A stretch of 64,000 nucleotides of DNA from JAXGPP01 sp040766885 (GCA_040766885.1 JAXGPP010000004.1:248001-312000); one strand, 5' to 3'. Counted from the first letter of the stretch, positions 42,991-51,722 are shown. The notes: a model not told the origin generated them from the letters alone. A program made the numbers and translations.

Positions 42991-44532
42991 TCAGTCAAAC
43001 GTTCCGTGCAGAAACCACTGGCCATCGGGCAGCCGGCGGAAGAGCCAGAACCGCTGTCCCCCGGCCGTTTCCACGCGGTAGTAGTCGCGCCGCACCGTGC
43101 GGCCGCGCCACCAGCCGGTTTCGATCCGCTCGGGACCGGAAGCGGCGGCAATCGGGTGGTCTTGCGACTGAAAGCGGAAACGGACCGGCGGGCCGTCCGG
43201 CTGGACCGACATCGCCGCCAGCGGCAAGGGCCGGCGCAACAGCCGCAAGGGCCGCGGCGGCGGCGTATCGGCCGCAACCAGCGCGGCGGCCGCGCCTCGC
43301 CGCCGGCGCGGCCGGCCTGCAGTTTCAACCAGCGGCTGATAACGGTAGGCCCACTCCGGCTGGGCGTCGGGCTGGAGGCACGGGCGCAGCACGCCGCGCG
43401 GCCCCAGGCGGCTGCTGAGCCGGTCGATCAATGCAGCCAATTCGCGCGGATTCTCGCGTCCCTGCCGTTCGCCGAAAAGCTCGTACTGCCGGCGCTCGAG
43501 GCGGTCGCTGACCGGCGCGCGGAGATGCACCCTCTCGACCGGCGATCGCAGCACGACGCGCTCCAGTTTCATCCGCACGAGCCCCAGCAAGTGGCGCGGC
43601 GAAGCCATGGGGCGAAAAAGCCCTACCGAAAGCTCGGTGCACGGGCCCGACTCCCCCTCGAGCCGGCACTCGAGCCTGAGCGCGCCCCGGCCGCTGCGGG
43701 CCAGTTGCTCGGCCACGCTTTCCACGAGCGGCTCCAGAATGGCCTCGATTGCCTCACGCCGCGCGCTGGGATGCTCAAACGCATAACTCGCCTCAAACTC
43801 GGGTGGCAGTGGGATGGCCTGCACCGGCTCAATCAGCCGCCCGCTGGCCTGATCGAACCGCTCGACCAGCGCGCTGCCAAACCGCGCCGCCAGATCCTGG
43901 CGCGGAAGCGTCTCTACCTGGGCGACTTGATACAGGCCCAACTGGTACAAGAGGTCCAATGTTTCCGGCGGCAACCTCAGGGCAGCAACCGGCAGCGGAC
44001 GAAGCGCGTCGAGGGCCTTGCCCGGCGGAATGAGGCGAATCCGATGCCCGGCCGGCTCGAAATGGGCCGCGGCCCACGCCGCGCCGAGCGTGTCGGCCGC
44101 GGCCAGGCGGGCCTCGAATCCCCGCTGCGCCAGTTCGCTTTGCACCGCCGTAGCCAGCGGCATTTCGCCGCCGAAAAGTTCGCCAATACCCGTGATGTCC
44201 AAGAGCAGGCTTTCCGGCTGCGGCCCGTCCTCGACGCCTACCAGTGGACTGAACCGCCCGCACTCGATCGCCAGTTCGCCGAGCCTCTGCCGGTCGTGCA
44301 GACGATCGTGGGCCTCGACGACGATCGTCTCCGGTCCGGCCAGCGCGGTCGCTTCCGCCAGCGGCATGCCGGGCACGATCCTCGCTCCCCTGGCGCGGCC
44401 GCAACACGCCGATACCCGCTGGCTGCCGCGTTGCGTTTCGTACAGGACCAGCGGCTTCCGCTTCAATTCCGGCCGCCCAGCCGTCAGCCTTTGAATCGGC
44501 CATCCAGGAAACCAGAGGCAAAGGACACGCAT
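42991..44532 (-). CDS. imuB: Y-family-like polymerase accessory protein ImuB
   Basis: Non-catalytic Y-family homologue that acts as the hub joining ImuA, DnaE2 and the sliding clamp. The 513 residues open with MRVLCLWFPGWPIQRL, where a true Y polymerase would have catalytic Asp residues. The body keeps the fingers/palm-like region (SLLLDITGIGELFGGE), and the DNA-binding and C-terminal regions follow. Its place between imuA and dnaE2 is the usual gene order. Confidence 0.92.
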   Translation of the reverse strand: MRVLCLWFPGWPIQRLTAGRPELKRKPLVLYETQRGSQRVSACCGRARGARIVPGMPLAEATALAGPETIVVEAHDRLHDRQRLGELAIECGRFSPLVGVEDGPQPESLLLDITGIGELFGGEMPLATAVQSELAQRGFEARLAAADTLGAAWAAAHFEPAGHRIRLIPPGKALDALRPLPVAALRLPPETLDLLYQLGLYQVAQVETLPRQDLAARFGSALVERFDQASGRLIEPVQAIPLPPEFEASYAFEHPSARREAIEAILEPLVESVAEQLARSGRGALRLECRLEGESGPCTELSVGLFRPMASPRHLLGLVRMKLERVVLRSPVERVHLRAPVSDRLERRQYELFGERQGRENPRELAALIDRLSSRLGPRGVLRPCLQPDAQPEWAYRYQPLVETAGRPRRRRGAAAALVAADTPPPRPLRLLRRPLPLAAMSVQPDGPPVRFRFQSQDHPIAAASGPERIETGWWRGRTVRRDYYRVETAGGQRFWLFRRLPDGQWFLHGTFD

Positions 44533-44568
44533 CGTGAAATGACCAGTATGAGGGTGAATAACTCAGGC

Positions 44569-44639
44569 ACCAATGACCAATCGCTAAACGCTCGACTTTA
44601 CGCCCTGCGTTCCCGCTTCCATCCCCATTGGTCATTGGT
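44569..44639. repeat. 13-bp inverted repeat spanning the imuA 3' end
   Basis: ACCAATGACCAAT (44569-44581) and ATTGGTCATTGGT (44627-44639) are perfect inverted copies 45 bases apart. They straddle the imuA stop at 44598, and the second copy lies inside the imuA coding end, contributing its Asn-Asp. A further similar stretch (TTGGTGCTTGACAC) follows. The CCAATGACCAAT style differs from the surrounding GC-rich sequence and suggests a dispersed intergenic repeat. Confidence 0.6.
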
Positions 44640-45335
44640 ACTTGGTGCTTGACACTTCTCCATCTCCACTTCCACAGTGCCGCCGGGCGCGGCGCGGCAA
44701 CGGAGGATCTCGATCCGCAGTCGCCGCACGCCAGCGGTCCCGCCGGGCAAGGGTTCGACCAACAGCCGCACATCGGCCCAGGAAGGCTCGCTGCGGACCC
44801 GCTCGGGTCGGAGCAACAGCCCCAGGGCTCCTCCTTCCTCGGCGGCAAGCTGCAAGCGGCGGAAGGTTCGCGCATCGATCTTCTCGGGCCAGGCCACCAC
44901 GGCCGCCACACCCGGGCAGCGCAATGCCTGATCGAGGGCCCAGAGGTTGTCGGCCGGCTGAGCAGCTTGAACGACCACCAGGCTCTCCAGGGAGAGCCCC
45001 AGGCGGGCGGCGGCGGGCGGATAAAACTCCTGGGCCTGATCCAACACAACAATCGCCCCTCCTTCCCGGCTCGCCTCGCGAGCGGTACCGAATGCCAGCG
45101 ATGCCGTCCCATTCCCCACCCGACTCGCCAGCCATTCCACCAATGTGCCGCAACAAAAACCGGCCTCGGGCAACAACAGATCCAAGGACCGGCAACCGCT
45201 GGAAATCACGTTCTTACCGGCCGGCTTGCGGGCCTGCTCCATTCCAGCAATTTGCTCGCGCAATGCTTGAATAGCCCCCTCACGGGTGTAGTTCTGAGCC
45301 GACGACGTGCTAAAATGGGGGGGCTGTGCTGTCAT
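44598..45335 (-). CDS. imuA: RecA-like mutagenesis protein ImuA
   Basis: Companion of ImuB and DnaE2 in damage-induced mutagenesis. The 245 residues have a RecA-like fold: VISSGCRSLDLLLPEAGFCCGT holds the place of the Walker A loop but lacks its Lys, as is normal for ImuA. Then come GGAIVVLDQAQEFYPPAAARLGL and LWALDQALRCPGVAAVVAW. The C-terminal residues (STNDQ) are encoded by part of an inverted repeat, so the end may have been extended by a repeat insertion. First gene of the cassette; divergent from the HtrA-PA14 gene, with 146 bases between them. Confidence 0.9.
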   Translation of the reverse strand: MTAQPPHFSTSSAQNYTREGAIQALREQIAGMEQARKPAGKNVISSGCRSLDLLLPEAGFCCGTLVEWLASRVGNGTASLAFGTAREASREGGAIVVLDQAQEFYPPAAARLGLSLESLVVVQAAQPADNLWALDQALRCPGVAAVVAWPEKIDARTFRRLQLAAEEGGALGLLLRPERVRSEPSWADVRLLVEPLPGGTAGVRRLRIEILRCRAAPGGTVEVEMEKCQAPSTNDQWGWKRERRA

Positions 45336-45481
45336 GCTAGCATCTCGCTGTGGACAGTGTACGCGTGTATCGTATCGGCGTCAACCTCAATCCGCGGGTA
45401 GAAAATGAGGGAGATCCTGCCCCCAAGTTCGGGGTGCTGTTCCTCTCGCCCGCCATTGCTCTCAGCACTGAAAACCTCTCC

Positions 45482-46906
45482 ATGAAACCGCTTCCGATCC
45501 TGCTCCTGCTGACCGTCGCGCTCAGTGCATCCGCCATCGCCGACCCGTCGCCACGCATCACGCCCACCGTGCGACTCATCCAACAAGCCGAACCGGCAGT
45601 GGTGGCCGTGTTCAGCGAGCAGGGCCAGGGAAAGCTCAGCAGCGGATCCGGCGCGATCATCCACGAGGAGGGTTACATCCTCACGGCCGACCACGTGGTC
45701 CGTGACCGGCCGGGCTGGGTGCTCCTCGAGGATCGCCCACCGGTGCGCTATCGCATGATCGGGCGGTCGCCGGAAAAGGACCTGGCCGTAATCAAGATCG
45801 ATGCCGCACAACCGCTGGCCAGAATCCCGCTCGGACGCAGCCACGACCTGATGACCGGCGAGCCGATCCTCGCCGCCGGCAATCCTGGCGGACGGGGCAT
45901 CGTCTTTTCCAGCGGCATTGTCAGCTCGCGCCAGGTTCTGCTGGGAATGAATGCCCTGGTGATGAGCCAATTCGCTTCCGATACCCGTGATCGCTTCATC
46001 CTTTTCGACGCCGCCAGCAATCCGGGCAACTCGGGCGGGCCGCTCCTGAACGCCGAGGGCCGGCAGATCGGCGTCGTCTGCGGCAAATACAAAGAGGAGG
46101 AGAACGAAAACTTCGCGATTCCCGCCGATCGCGTCCGCCGCCACCTTCCCTCGATCGTCGCCGCCCAGCAGCGCGGCGGCTTCTCGACCGGCATCGAGAC
46201 CGATCCCCTGGCCGGCGAAGCCACGGTGGTTGCCGTGGCCGCCGATTCGGCCGCCGCACGGGCGGGAGTGCAACCGGGCGACGTGCTCGTCCAGTTCGAC
46301 GGCAAGCCGGTCCGCGACGCCGTCGACTGGCACCTGCTGCTCGTCGGGCGAAAGCCGCAACAGTCCGTCGAACTGATCTACCGGCACGCGGAAGAGACGA
46401 AAACTGTCAGTCTCACCCTTGACGATTACCCGCTTGAGCCAAGCGTGGCCGAAGAGGGCAGATCACCCGGACTGCATTACGCACTCTACACCGGGCGCTA
46501 CACGGCGATGCCCGATTTCTCCGCGATCAAGTCCCAGGCCGAGGGTGCGACCGACGTGTTCCATGCCTCGAAGGTTGCCGGCGATCTCAAGGACGGATAC
46601 GCCCTCGTCTTCACCGGCTACGTGAAGATTCCGCGGACCGGCGTCTACACGCTCGGCGTCTCTTCCGACGACGGCAGCCGGCTCTACCTCCACGACGAAT
46701 TGCTGCTGGACAACGACGGTCCGCATCCGGCCCAGGAAATCACCCATGTGGTCCGTCTTTCCGAAGGCCTGCACCCCATCCGCGTCGAGTACACCGAGAT
46801 CAGCGGCGACGAGCAGTTGGAGGTCTATATCGAAGGCGAAGGCCTCACCCGGCAAACCATCCCCGCAGCGATGTTGTTTCGCGACGGAGAAAACGGTGAG
46901 GGATGA
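45482..46906 (+). CDS. HtrA-type serine protease fused to PDZ and PA14 domains
   Basis: 474 residues, exported (signal peptide about 3-20, ending SAIADPS). A trypsin-like domain has His in TADHVVRDRPG (about 71), Asp in EKDLAVIKID and Ser in NPGNSGGPLL (about 183). A PDZ domain (about 225-310; AAARAGVQPGDVLVQFDGKPV) follows, then a C-terminal PA14-like domain (about 340-465; KIPRTGVYTLGVSSDDGSRLYLHDELL). PA14 domains often bind carbohydrate, so the protease may be held at a polysaccharide or sheath surface. ATG 45482 gives a clean signal peptide; the open frame upstream has none. Its last four bases (ATGA) also start the next small gene. Confidence 0.88.
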   Translation: MKPLPILLLLTVALSASAIADPSPRITPTVRLIQQAEPAVVAVFSEQGQGKLSSGSGAIIHEEGYILTADHVVRDRPGWVLLEDRPPVRYRMIGRSPEKDLAVIKIDAAQPLARIPLGRSHDLMTGEPILAAGNPGGRGIVFSSGIVSSRQVLLGMNALVMSQFASDTRDRFILFDAASNPGNSGGPLLNAEGRQIGVVCGKYKEEENENFAIPADRVRRHLPSIVAAQQRGGFSTGIETDPLAGEATVVAVAADSAAARAGVQPGDVLVQFDGKPVRDAVDWHLLLVGRKPQQSVELIYRHAEETKTVSLTLDDYPLEPSVAEEGRSPGLHYALYTGRYTAMPDFSAIKSQAEGATDVFHASKVAGDLKDGYALVFTGYVKIPRTGVYTLGVSSDDGSRLYLHDELLLDNDGPHPAQEITHVVRLSEGLHPIRVEYTEISGDEQLEVYIEGEGLTRQTIPAAMLFRDGENGEG

Positions 46907-47088
46907 ATACGGAACACGCCGCCAATCAGCCGGTCCGTGTCACGGTGGAGGCAGCGAAAGCGGGCGCGTTAACCGAGATCGACGACTGGCAACGGTTCAT
47001 TCACCAAATGTCCGGCTGTATCACCGATCCCACGTTTGCACGCCAGGAGCAGGGCCAGTACGACCGCCGTGACGAATTGTTCCCGTGA
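46903..47088 (+). CDS. Small translationally coupled protein (61 aa)
   Basis: Begins with ATG 46903 overlapping the protease stop (ATGA), the classic coupling arrangement. The 61 residues are hydrophilic, with one Cys (HQMSGCITD), no signal peptide or membrane helix, and no family I recognise. The convergent motB gene ends 9 bases later. Real expression is likely from the coupling; function is unknown. Confidence 0.5.
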   Translation: MNTEHAANQPVRVTVEAAKAGALTEIDDWQRFIHQMSGCITDPTFARQEQGQYDRRDELFP

Positions 47089-47097
47089 AATACCTGT

Positions 47098-47844
47098 TCA
47101 CCTCAGCTCGCTTCCACCTTCATCGGCGGGGTCGAACTGGGTGACGAAAATGTCGGTAAGGTAGAGGTCGACGCGCGAAGCCCGCCGGGCGTAGAGCCCC
47201 GGCTCCAGCCCGCGGATCGGTTCGGTGTCGCCGGCGCTGCCGAGGCGGATGCGGTCGGCCTCGATCCCCATGGAGATCAACAGATCCATCACGTGCCGGC
47301 CCCGGGCGTAGGCCAGGTCCCACTGGTCGTGATACGGCGAGTCGGCCGGCAGCGGCCGCCGCGAGGCATGGCCGATGATCTGGATCTTCTGCGGTTTGCC
47401 GACCATCCGCTCGGCGATCGACTTGAGGTTGCCTCGCTGGTTGGCCGAGAGCTCGGTTGACATCTCCTCGAAGTACACCGAGCCCCCCAGGCCGGCGCGG
47501 AAGCCAAGCGTGGGGATGTTGGCCCGGCCGCCCATCCTTCCCGCGGCGGCATCGTCATAGAGAATGGCTCTTGGCGTCGATTCAGGCGTCTTCCCCTTGG
47601 TCCCGCGACTGCGAAATGGGGAACCCTCCGTAAACAAGCCTCTCTGCACCGCGCCCAGCGGCGACCAGTACGGGCTGAAACGGTCGTGAATCGATTGCCG
47701 GACGGCCTCGGCATGCCCCTCGTTCTTCGCCGCCGCCAGGGCGAACATGATCACGAAAAACGACATCATGATCGTGATCATGTCGGCAAACGAGACCATC
47801 CATTCCGGAGCCCCTTCGGGCTTTTCTTCGACATGTTTGGCCAT
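47098..47844 (-). CDS. motB: Flagellar motor stator protein MotB
   Basis: Anchors the proton-driven motor to peptidoglycan. The 248 residues have one N-terminal membrane helix (MITIMMSFFVIMFALAA) containing the ion-carrying Asp21 of FADM. A linker and a C-terminal OmpA-like peptidoglycan-binding domain (about 130-235; IQIIGHASRRPLPADS and LAYARGRHVMDLLISMGI) follow. Nine bases after motA, same operon. No other flagellar genes are in the window. Confidence 0.93.
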   Translation of the reverse strand: MAKHVEEKPEGAPEWMVSFADMITIMMSFFVIMFALAAAKNEGHAEAVRQSIHDRFSPYWSPLGAVQRGLFTEGSPFRSRGTKGKTPESTPRAILYDDAAAGRMGGRANIPTLGFRAGLGGSVYFEEMSTELSANQRGNLKSIAERMVGKPQKIQIIGHASRRPLPADSPYHDQWDLAYARGRHVMDLLISMGIEADRIRLGSAGDTEPIRGLEPGLYARRASRVDLYLTDIFVTQFDPADEGGSELR

Positions 47845-47853
47845 CGAGACTCC

Positions 47854-48651
47854 TCACGCCGCGGCGGCGGTCGAATGGCCTGAACTGCCCGTGTGCCGCA
47901 TTATCGGCGGCAGGAATGTCTCCAGCCGATGGCGGACGATCCGCGGATTGTCGCCGGCCTGGAGCGAGAGCACGCCGCAGAGGATCATTTCCTTGATCTT
48001 CTCTTCCTCGTGGCTCAGAAACGAGAGCTTCTCCGTCATCGGAATGCAGACCAGGTTGGCCATCACGGCGCCATATAACGTGCCGATCAAGGCCACTGCC
48101 ATCGACGGCCCGATCGTGTCGGGATTGTCGAGGTTGCCGAGCATCATGATCAGGCCCAGCAGCGTGGCGATCATGCCGAACGCCGGGCCGCAACGCCCCA
48201 CCAGTTCGAGCACCTTCTTGTTCTCGCGGTGACGGGCCGCCGCGGCCTCGATCTCGGTCCGCAGGATCTGTTCGATCGTTTCCGGCCGATTGCCGTCGAT
48301 CGTGAGCTGGATGCCCAGTTCCAGCAACGGGTGCTTGCACTCGGCCGCCTTCTGCTCCAGGGCCAACAGTCCGTTCTTCCGCGCCACCTCGGCCATCTCC
48401 ACGATCTGATCGATGACCTCCTCGGGATCATCCGCCCGGTGGACGAACAGTTTCCGCACCACGCGAAATACCCGCAGCACCTGGTGCAGCGGGAAGCCCA
48501 CCATGACCACTGCCAGGGCGCCGCCGAACACCATCATGATGGCCGGCGGGTCGACGAACTCCATCAGGGCGACGTCCGACTCGCCGACAAACAGCACCCC
48601 CACCATCATGGAGAAGCCGATCAGGAGTCCCAGCGGAGTGCTTTTTTCCAT
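47854..48651 (-). CDS. motA: Flagellar motor stator protein MotA
   Basis: Proton-channel partner of MotB. The 265 residues have four predicted helices, the first pair at PLGLLIGFSMMVGVLFVGES and PPAIMMVFGGALAVVMVGFP, a cytoplasmic loop (about 60-150) and the second pair near FGMIATLLGLIMML and MAVALIGTLYGAVMANLVCIPM. First gene of the operon, upstream of motB by nine bases. Confidence 0.93.
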   Translation of the reverse strand: MEKSTPLGLLIGFSMMVGVLFVGESDVALMEFVDPPAIMMVFGGALAVVMVGFPLHQVLRVFRVVRKLFVHRADDPEEVIDQIVEMAEVARKNGLLALEQKAAECKHPLLELGIQLTIDGNRPETIEQILRTEIEAAAARHRENKKVLELVGRCGPAFGMIATLLGLIMMLGNLDNPDTIGPSMAVALIGTLYGAVMANLVCIPMTEKLSFLSHEEEKIKEMILCGVLSLQAGDNPRIVRHRLETFLPPIMRHTGSSGHSTAAAA

Positions 48652-48967
48652 ACTCCCTCTGATCGACAGAACCGGGTCCGGTTGCGCACTGCCGCAACGG
48701 AAAATCCGGCCGTAATGATTGAGGCGACTGTGCCGATTATGCGGGCTGTGCCGGAAATAGGGCCCGCCCGCGGCCTCGAGAGGTCCTTGTGCCGCGACGG
48801 TCCAGCATTCACAGCTTTAGAATCGGGGGCGAGTCGAACGGCCCCGGTTTCCTGGTTAAGGAACATCGGGGGCTGTTGCACAGCCCGCCGCGAAGCCTTT
48901 AAAATCATCGGCGGAACGCGGGGCGCATTCTCCATCGCCGGGGCTGGCGGCCGCACCGCCGAACAAA
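48652..48967. other. 316-bp divergent intergenic region
   Basis: Separates motA (minus) from the Gly-repeat gene (plus). It contains a plausible plus-strand promoter overlapping a perfect palindrome (48870-48905). I see no ORF of convincing composition, no T-run terminator and no clear motAB promoter. Confidence 0.5.
48870..48905 (+). promoter_or_regulatory. Promoter with overlapping palindrome for the Gly-repeat gene
   Basis: TTGCAC (48876-48881), an 18-bp spacer and TAAAAT (48900-48905). The -35 box sits inside the perfect palindrome GGGCTGT-TGC-ACAGCCC (48870-48886), which could be an operator. Start codon at 48968 lies about 55 bases beyond the expected transcription start. Confidence 0.45.
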
Positions 48968-49495
48968 ATGAGCTACGAACCCTCTCGCAATCAATTGCTG
49001 GAGCCGGTCGATTACAAGATCGACGGCACGCGTCGCGGCGTCTGGCGCCGCTACATGTACCCCAATGGCGAAGTATTCGAGGAATACACCTCCTATTGGC
49101 GATTCTTCGGGTTGCCCGTCGTACATTACACCCGTGGCAAGTGCCCCGAAACGGGGAAACGTGTGGTAGCCAAGGGGGTGATCGCCATCGGACGGATCGC
49201 GGTCGGCATGATCGCATTCGGCCAGGCGGCCGTCGGGCTGATTGCCATCGGCCAGCTAGCGGTGGGACTGCTGTTCGGACTGGGCCAGGGGGCAACGGGC
49301 GTAATTGCCGTCGGGCAGCTTGCCGTGGGCGTGGCCTTCGGCCTGGGCCAAGCCGTCTCCGGCTACGTGGCGATCGGCCAGGCAGGCATCGGATGGTACG
49401 TACTCGCGCAATTTGGCATGGGCCGCCACGTCTGGGACATGCACGACGCTGCTCCCGCCGCCCGCGAGTTCTTCCGCTGGCTCATTCCCGGTTGA
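48968..49495 (+). CDS. Protein with Gly at every fifth residue (solenoid-like)
   Basis: 175 residues with no enzyme family recognised. After a hydrophilic N-terminus (1-60; WRRYMYPNGEVFEEYTSYW) about fourteen near-perfect five-residue units run from about 70 to 150: VIAIG, RIAVG, MIAFG, QAAVG, LIAIG, QLAVG and so on. The two six-residue units are LLFGLG and VAFGLG. The period-five Gly pattern recalls pentapeptide-type beta-solenoids; the strong hydrophobicity also allows membrane-embedded helices. The C-terminus (MHDAAPAAREFFRWLIPG) is hydrophilic. No operon partner. Confidence 0.7.
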   Translation: MSYEPSRNQLLEPVDYKIDGTRRGVWRRYMYPNGEVFEEYTSYWRFFGLPVVHYTRGKCPETGKRVVAKGVIAIGRIAVGMIAFGQAAVGLIAIGQLAVGLLFGLGQGATGVIAVGQLAVGVAFGLGQAVSGYVAIGQAGIGWYVLAQFGMGRHVWDMHDAAPAAREFFRWLIPG

Positions 49496-49586
49496 CGCCG
49501 CCGCGTTCCGCGCGCCGGAAGCCATCACCTGCGAAAGGGTGGCGGGTGCCGTGGCAACCATGCCCAGCAGCGTTCCTTTGAGCTCG

Positions 49587-50486
49587 TTACTGCATCATGA
49601 GCAAGCTCACGGCCATCACGAGCATGCCGGCCACGAGGCCGAGCAGGCTGTCATGTCCTTTCCCATACGCCCTGCTGGTCGGCAACAACTCGTCGAGGCT
49701 GATGTAGACCATGATGCCGGCAACGCCCCCGAAGAGGATCCCCATCAATTGCGGTGGAACCGCCCCGTTGCTGCTGCCCAGGAATAATCGCATCCCGAGA
49801 TACGCGATGGCTGCTCCAACCGGCTCGGCCAATCCGCTCAGTACCGAATAGCAGAAGGCCTTCTTGCGGTCTCCCGTGGCGTAGAAGATCGGAACCGACA
49901 CGCTGATGCCTTCGGGGATGTTGTGTAGCGCAATCGCCACGGCGATGGCCAGGCCAACACTCGGATCGTGCAGGGCAGCGAGAAAGGTGGCCAGGCCTTC
50001 TGGAAAATTATGGATGCCGATCGCCAGGGCGGTGAATAGCCCCATCCGCATCAGCTTGTGGTGGTGATCGGTGTGATCGTGGAGCCCTTCGGCGGCTGGC
50101 GATGCGTCCGCAGCGGACTCGAAGTCCGGCAGCGGCGCCTCGGGATTGTGCAGCGGTTTGGTCTCCGCTTCCGCGTGGATCTCGTGGGGGTTCTCGCCCG
50201 CCGGGATCAGGTTGTCGATCAGGCCGATCAGCAACATGCCGCCAAAGAAGGACCCGGCGTTTATCCACTGGCCCCAATAGTCGCCGTATCGCTCCGAGAG
50301 CGCTTCGACGCCTTTGAGGAATATCTCGACGAACGACACGTAGAGCATCACCCCGGCGGAGAAACCTGTGGCCACCGAGAGGAATCGATAGTTGGTTCTG
50401 CTCGCGGTGAACGCGATGATGCTGCCAATCGCCGTGGCCATTCCGGCGAACACGGTCAAGCCGAACGCAATCCAGACTTCTCCCAT
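49587..50486 (-). CDS. zupT: ZIP-family metal transporter ZupT
   Basis: Imports zinc and other divalent metals across the inner membrane. The 299 residues have eight predicted helices and the ZIP signature in the fourth and fifth: FTALAIGIHNFPEGLATFL and AVAIALHNIPEGISVSVP. The cytoplasmic loop between helices three and four has a His-rich stretch (HDHTDHHHK) likely to bind metal. Gene stands alone on its strand, 51 bases downstream of aroF. Confidence 0.93.
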   Translation of the reverse strand: MGEVWIAFGLTVFAGMATAIGSIIAFTASRTNYRFLSVATGFSAGVMLYVSFVEIFLKGVEALSERYGDYWGQWINAGSFFGGMLLIGLIDNLIPAGENPHEIHAEAETKPLHNPEAPLPDFESAADASPAAEGLHDHTDHHHKLMRMGLFTALAIGIHNFPEGLATFLAALHDPSVGLAIAVAIALHNIPEGISVSVPIFYATGDRKKAFCYSVLSGLAEPVGAAIAYLGMRLFLGSSNGAVPPQLMGILFGGVAGIMVYISLDELLPTSRAYGKGHDSLLGLVAGMLVMAVSLLMMQ

Positions 50487-50537
50487 AACCGGTTCCTGTT
50501 GCTGTCGCCGTCACGTGCCCGCCGTGCGCGGCGGACG

Positions 50538-51587
50538 CTATTTCCCGCCCCGCGACGGCGCCGTTTCGTCGGCGGAGATTACCTTGCCCACGGCTTCGGC
50601 AACCCGGCGGATGAGCTGCATCGTCTCGCTGAACTGATCGAAGGTGAGCGACTGGTAGCCGTCGCTCAGCGCGCTCTCGGGATCGGGATGGACTTCCAGT
50701 ATCAAACCGTCGGCGCCGGCGGCCACCGCGGCGGCGGCCATCCGAGCCACAAGATGCGTGTGGCCAGTGCCATGGCTCGGGTCCACTACCACCGGCAGGT
50801 GGGTCCGCTCGTGGAGCCAGGGGACGCTGGCCAGCGGGAGCGTGAACCGTGTGTGAGTCTCGAACGTGCGAATCCCCCGCTCGCACAGCATCACGTTCTG
50901 GTTGCCCTGATTGAGAATATACTCCGAGGCGAGGAGCAACTCGTCAAGAGTGGCGCTCGGGCCGCGTTTCAGGAGCACGGGTTTGCCGCAGTCGCCCACC
51001 TCTTCCAGCAAGCGGTAGTTCTGCATATTCCGGGCGCCGATCTGGAGCACGTCGGCGTAGCGGGCCACCAGTTCCACATCCTGAGCCGACATCACTTCGG
51101 TCACCACGGGCAACCCCGTCTCATCGCGGGCCGCGGCGAGGATCTTGAGGCCCTCTTCCTTGAGCCCCTGGAAGCTGTACGGACTGGTCCTCGGCTTGAA
51201 CGCTCCGCCGCGGAGGCCCGTGGCGCCGGCGGCCTTTACCGCCCGGGCGGTAGAGAGCGTCTGCTCGCGATTTTCCACGGAGCAGGGGCCGGCGATCACG
51301 CCCAGATGGCAGTTGCCGACCATCAGCGGTCCCACGCGAACAATCGTCCGTTCCGGACGGACCTCAAGACTGGCGACCTTGTAGGGAGCGAGGATCGGTA
51401 CGACTTCAGCGACTCCTGGGCCGCTTTCCAGAGCCGTGCGATGCTCATCGCGTTTGTCGCCGATGGCGGCGATCACGGTGCGTTCGGTGCCGACGATCAC
51501 GTGGCTCTTGAGGCCCATGGCCTCGACCCTTTCGACCATATGCTGGATTTGTTCCTGGGTGGCCCCCTTCTTCATCACGACAATCAT
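50538..51587 (-). CDS. aroF: 3-deoxy-7-phosphoheptulonate synthase (DAHP synthase), type I-beta
   Basis: First step of aromatic amino acid synthesis: phosphoenolpyruvate plus erythrose 4-phosphate gives DAHP. The 349 residues start with a small ferredoxin-like regulatory domain (about 1-70; MIVVMKKGATQEQIQHMVERV), then the barrel with VIAGPCSVENREQ, LRGGAFKPRTSPYSFQGL, LLKRGPSATLDELLLASEYI and VDPSHGTGHTHLVARMA. The N-terminal domain allows feedback by Tyr/Phe in the Thermotoga-type enzymes. ATG 51587 has AGGAG nine bases upstream. Expression is very likely controlled by the attenuator just upstream (51658-51797). Confidence 0.95.
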   Translation of the reverse strand: MIVVMKKGATQEQIQHMVERVEAMGLKSHVIVGTERTVIAAIGDKRDEHRTALESGPGVAEVVPILAPYKVASLEVRPERTIVRVGPLMVGNCHLGVIAGPCSVENREQTLSTARAVKAAGATGLRGGAFKPRTSPYSFQGLKEEGLKILAAARDETGLPVVTEVMSAQDVELVARYADVLQIGARNMQNYRLLEEVGDCGKPVLLKRGPSATLDELLLASEYILNQGNQNVMLCERGIRTFETHTRFTLPLASVPWLHERTHLPVVVDPSHGTGHTHLVARMAAAAVAAGADGLILEVHPDPESALSDGYQSLTFDQFSETMQLIRRVAEAVGKVISADETAPSRGGK

Positions 51588-51657
51588 GGCGATCGGCTCC
51601 TGTCGGTTGAGTGCTGTTCGGCGGTGGCGATGCGTATCGGGTTGGGAACGAGACAAC

Positions 51658-51694
51658 AAAAAAAGCCCCGAGACCTGCGAGGTCCCGGGGCTTT
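51658..51694 (-). terminator. Attenuator terminator in the aroF leader
   Basis: Arms 51662-51676 and 51680-51694 form a 15-bp stem around a 3-base loop. The only non-Watson-Crick step, at 51671/51685, is a G-U wobble in minus-strand RNA but an A-C mismatch on the other strand, so the hairpin is built for the aroF transcript. Seven T residues follow on the minus strand. It ends 71 bases before the aroF start. Confidence 0.85.
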
Positions 51695-51722
51695 GGATTG
51701 GGCTTGTTTGTTTCCGTTGAGC

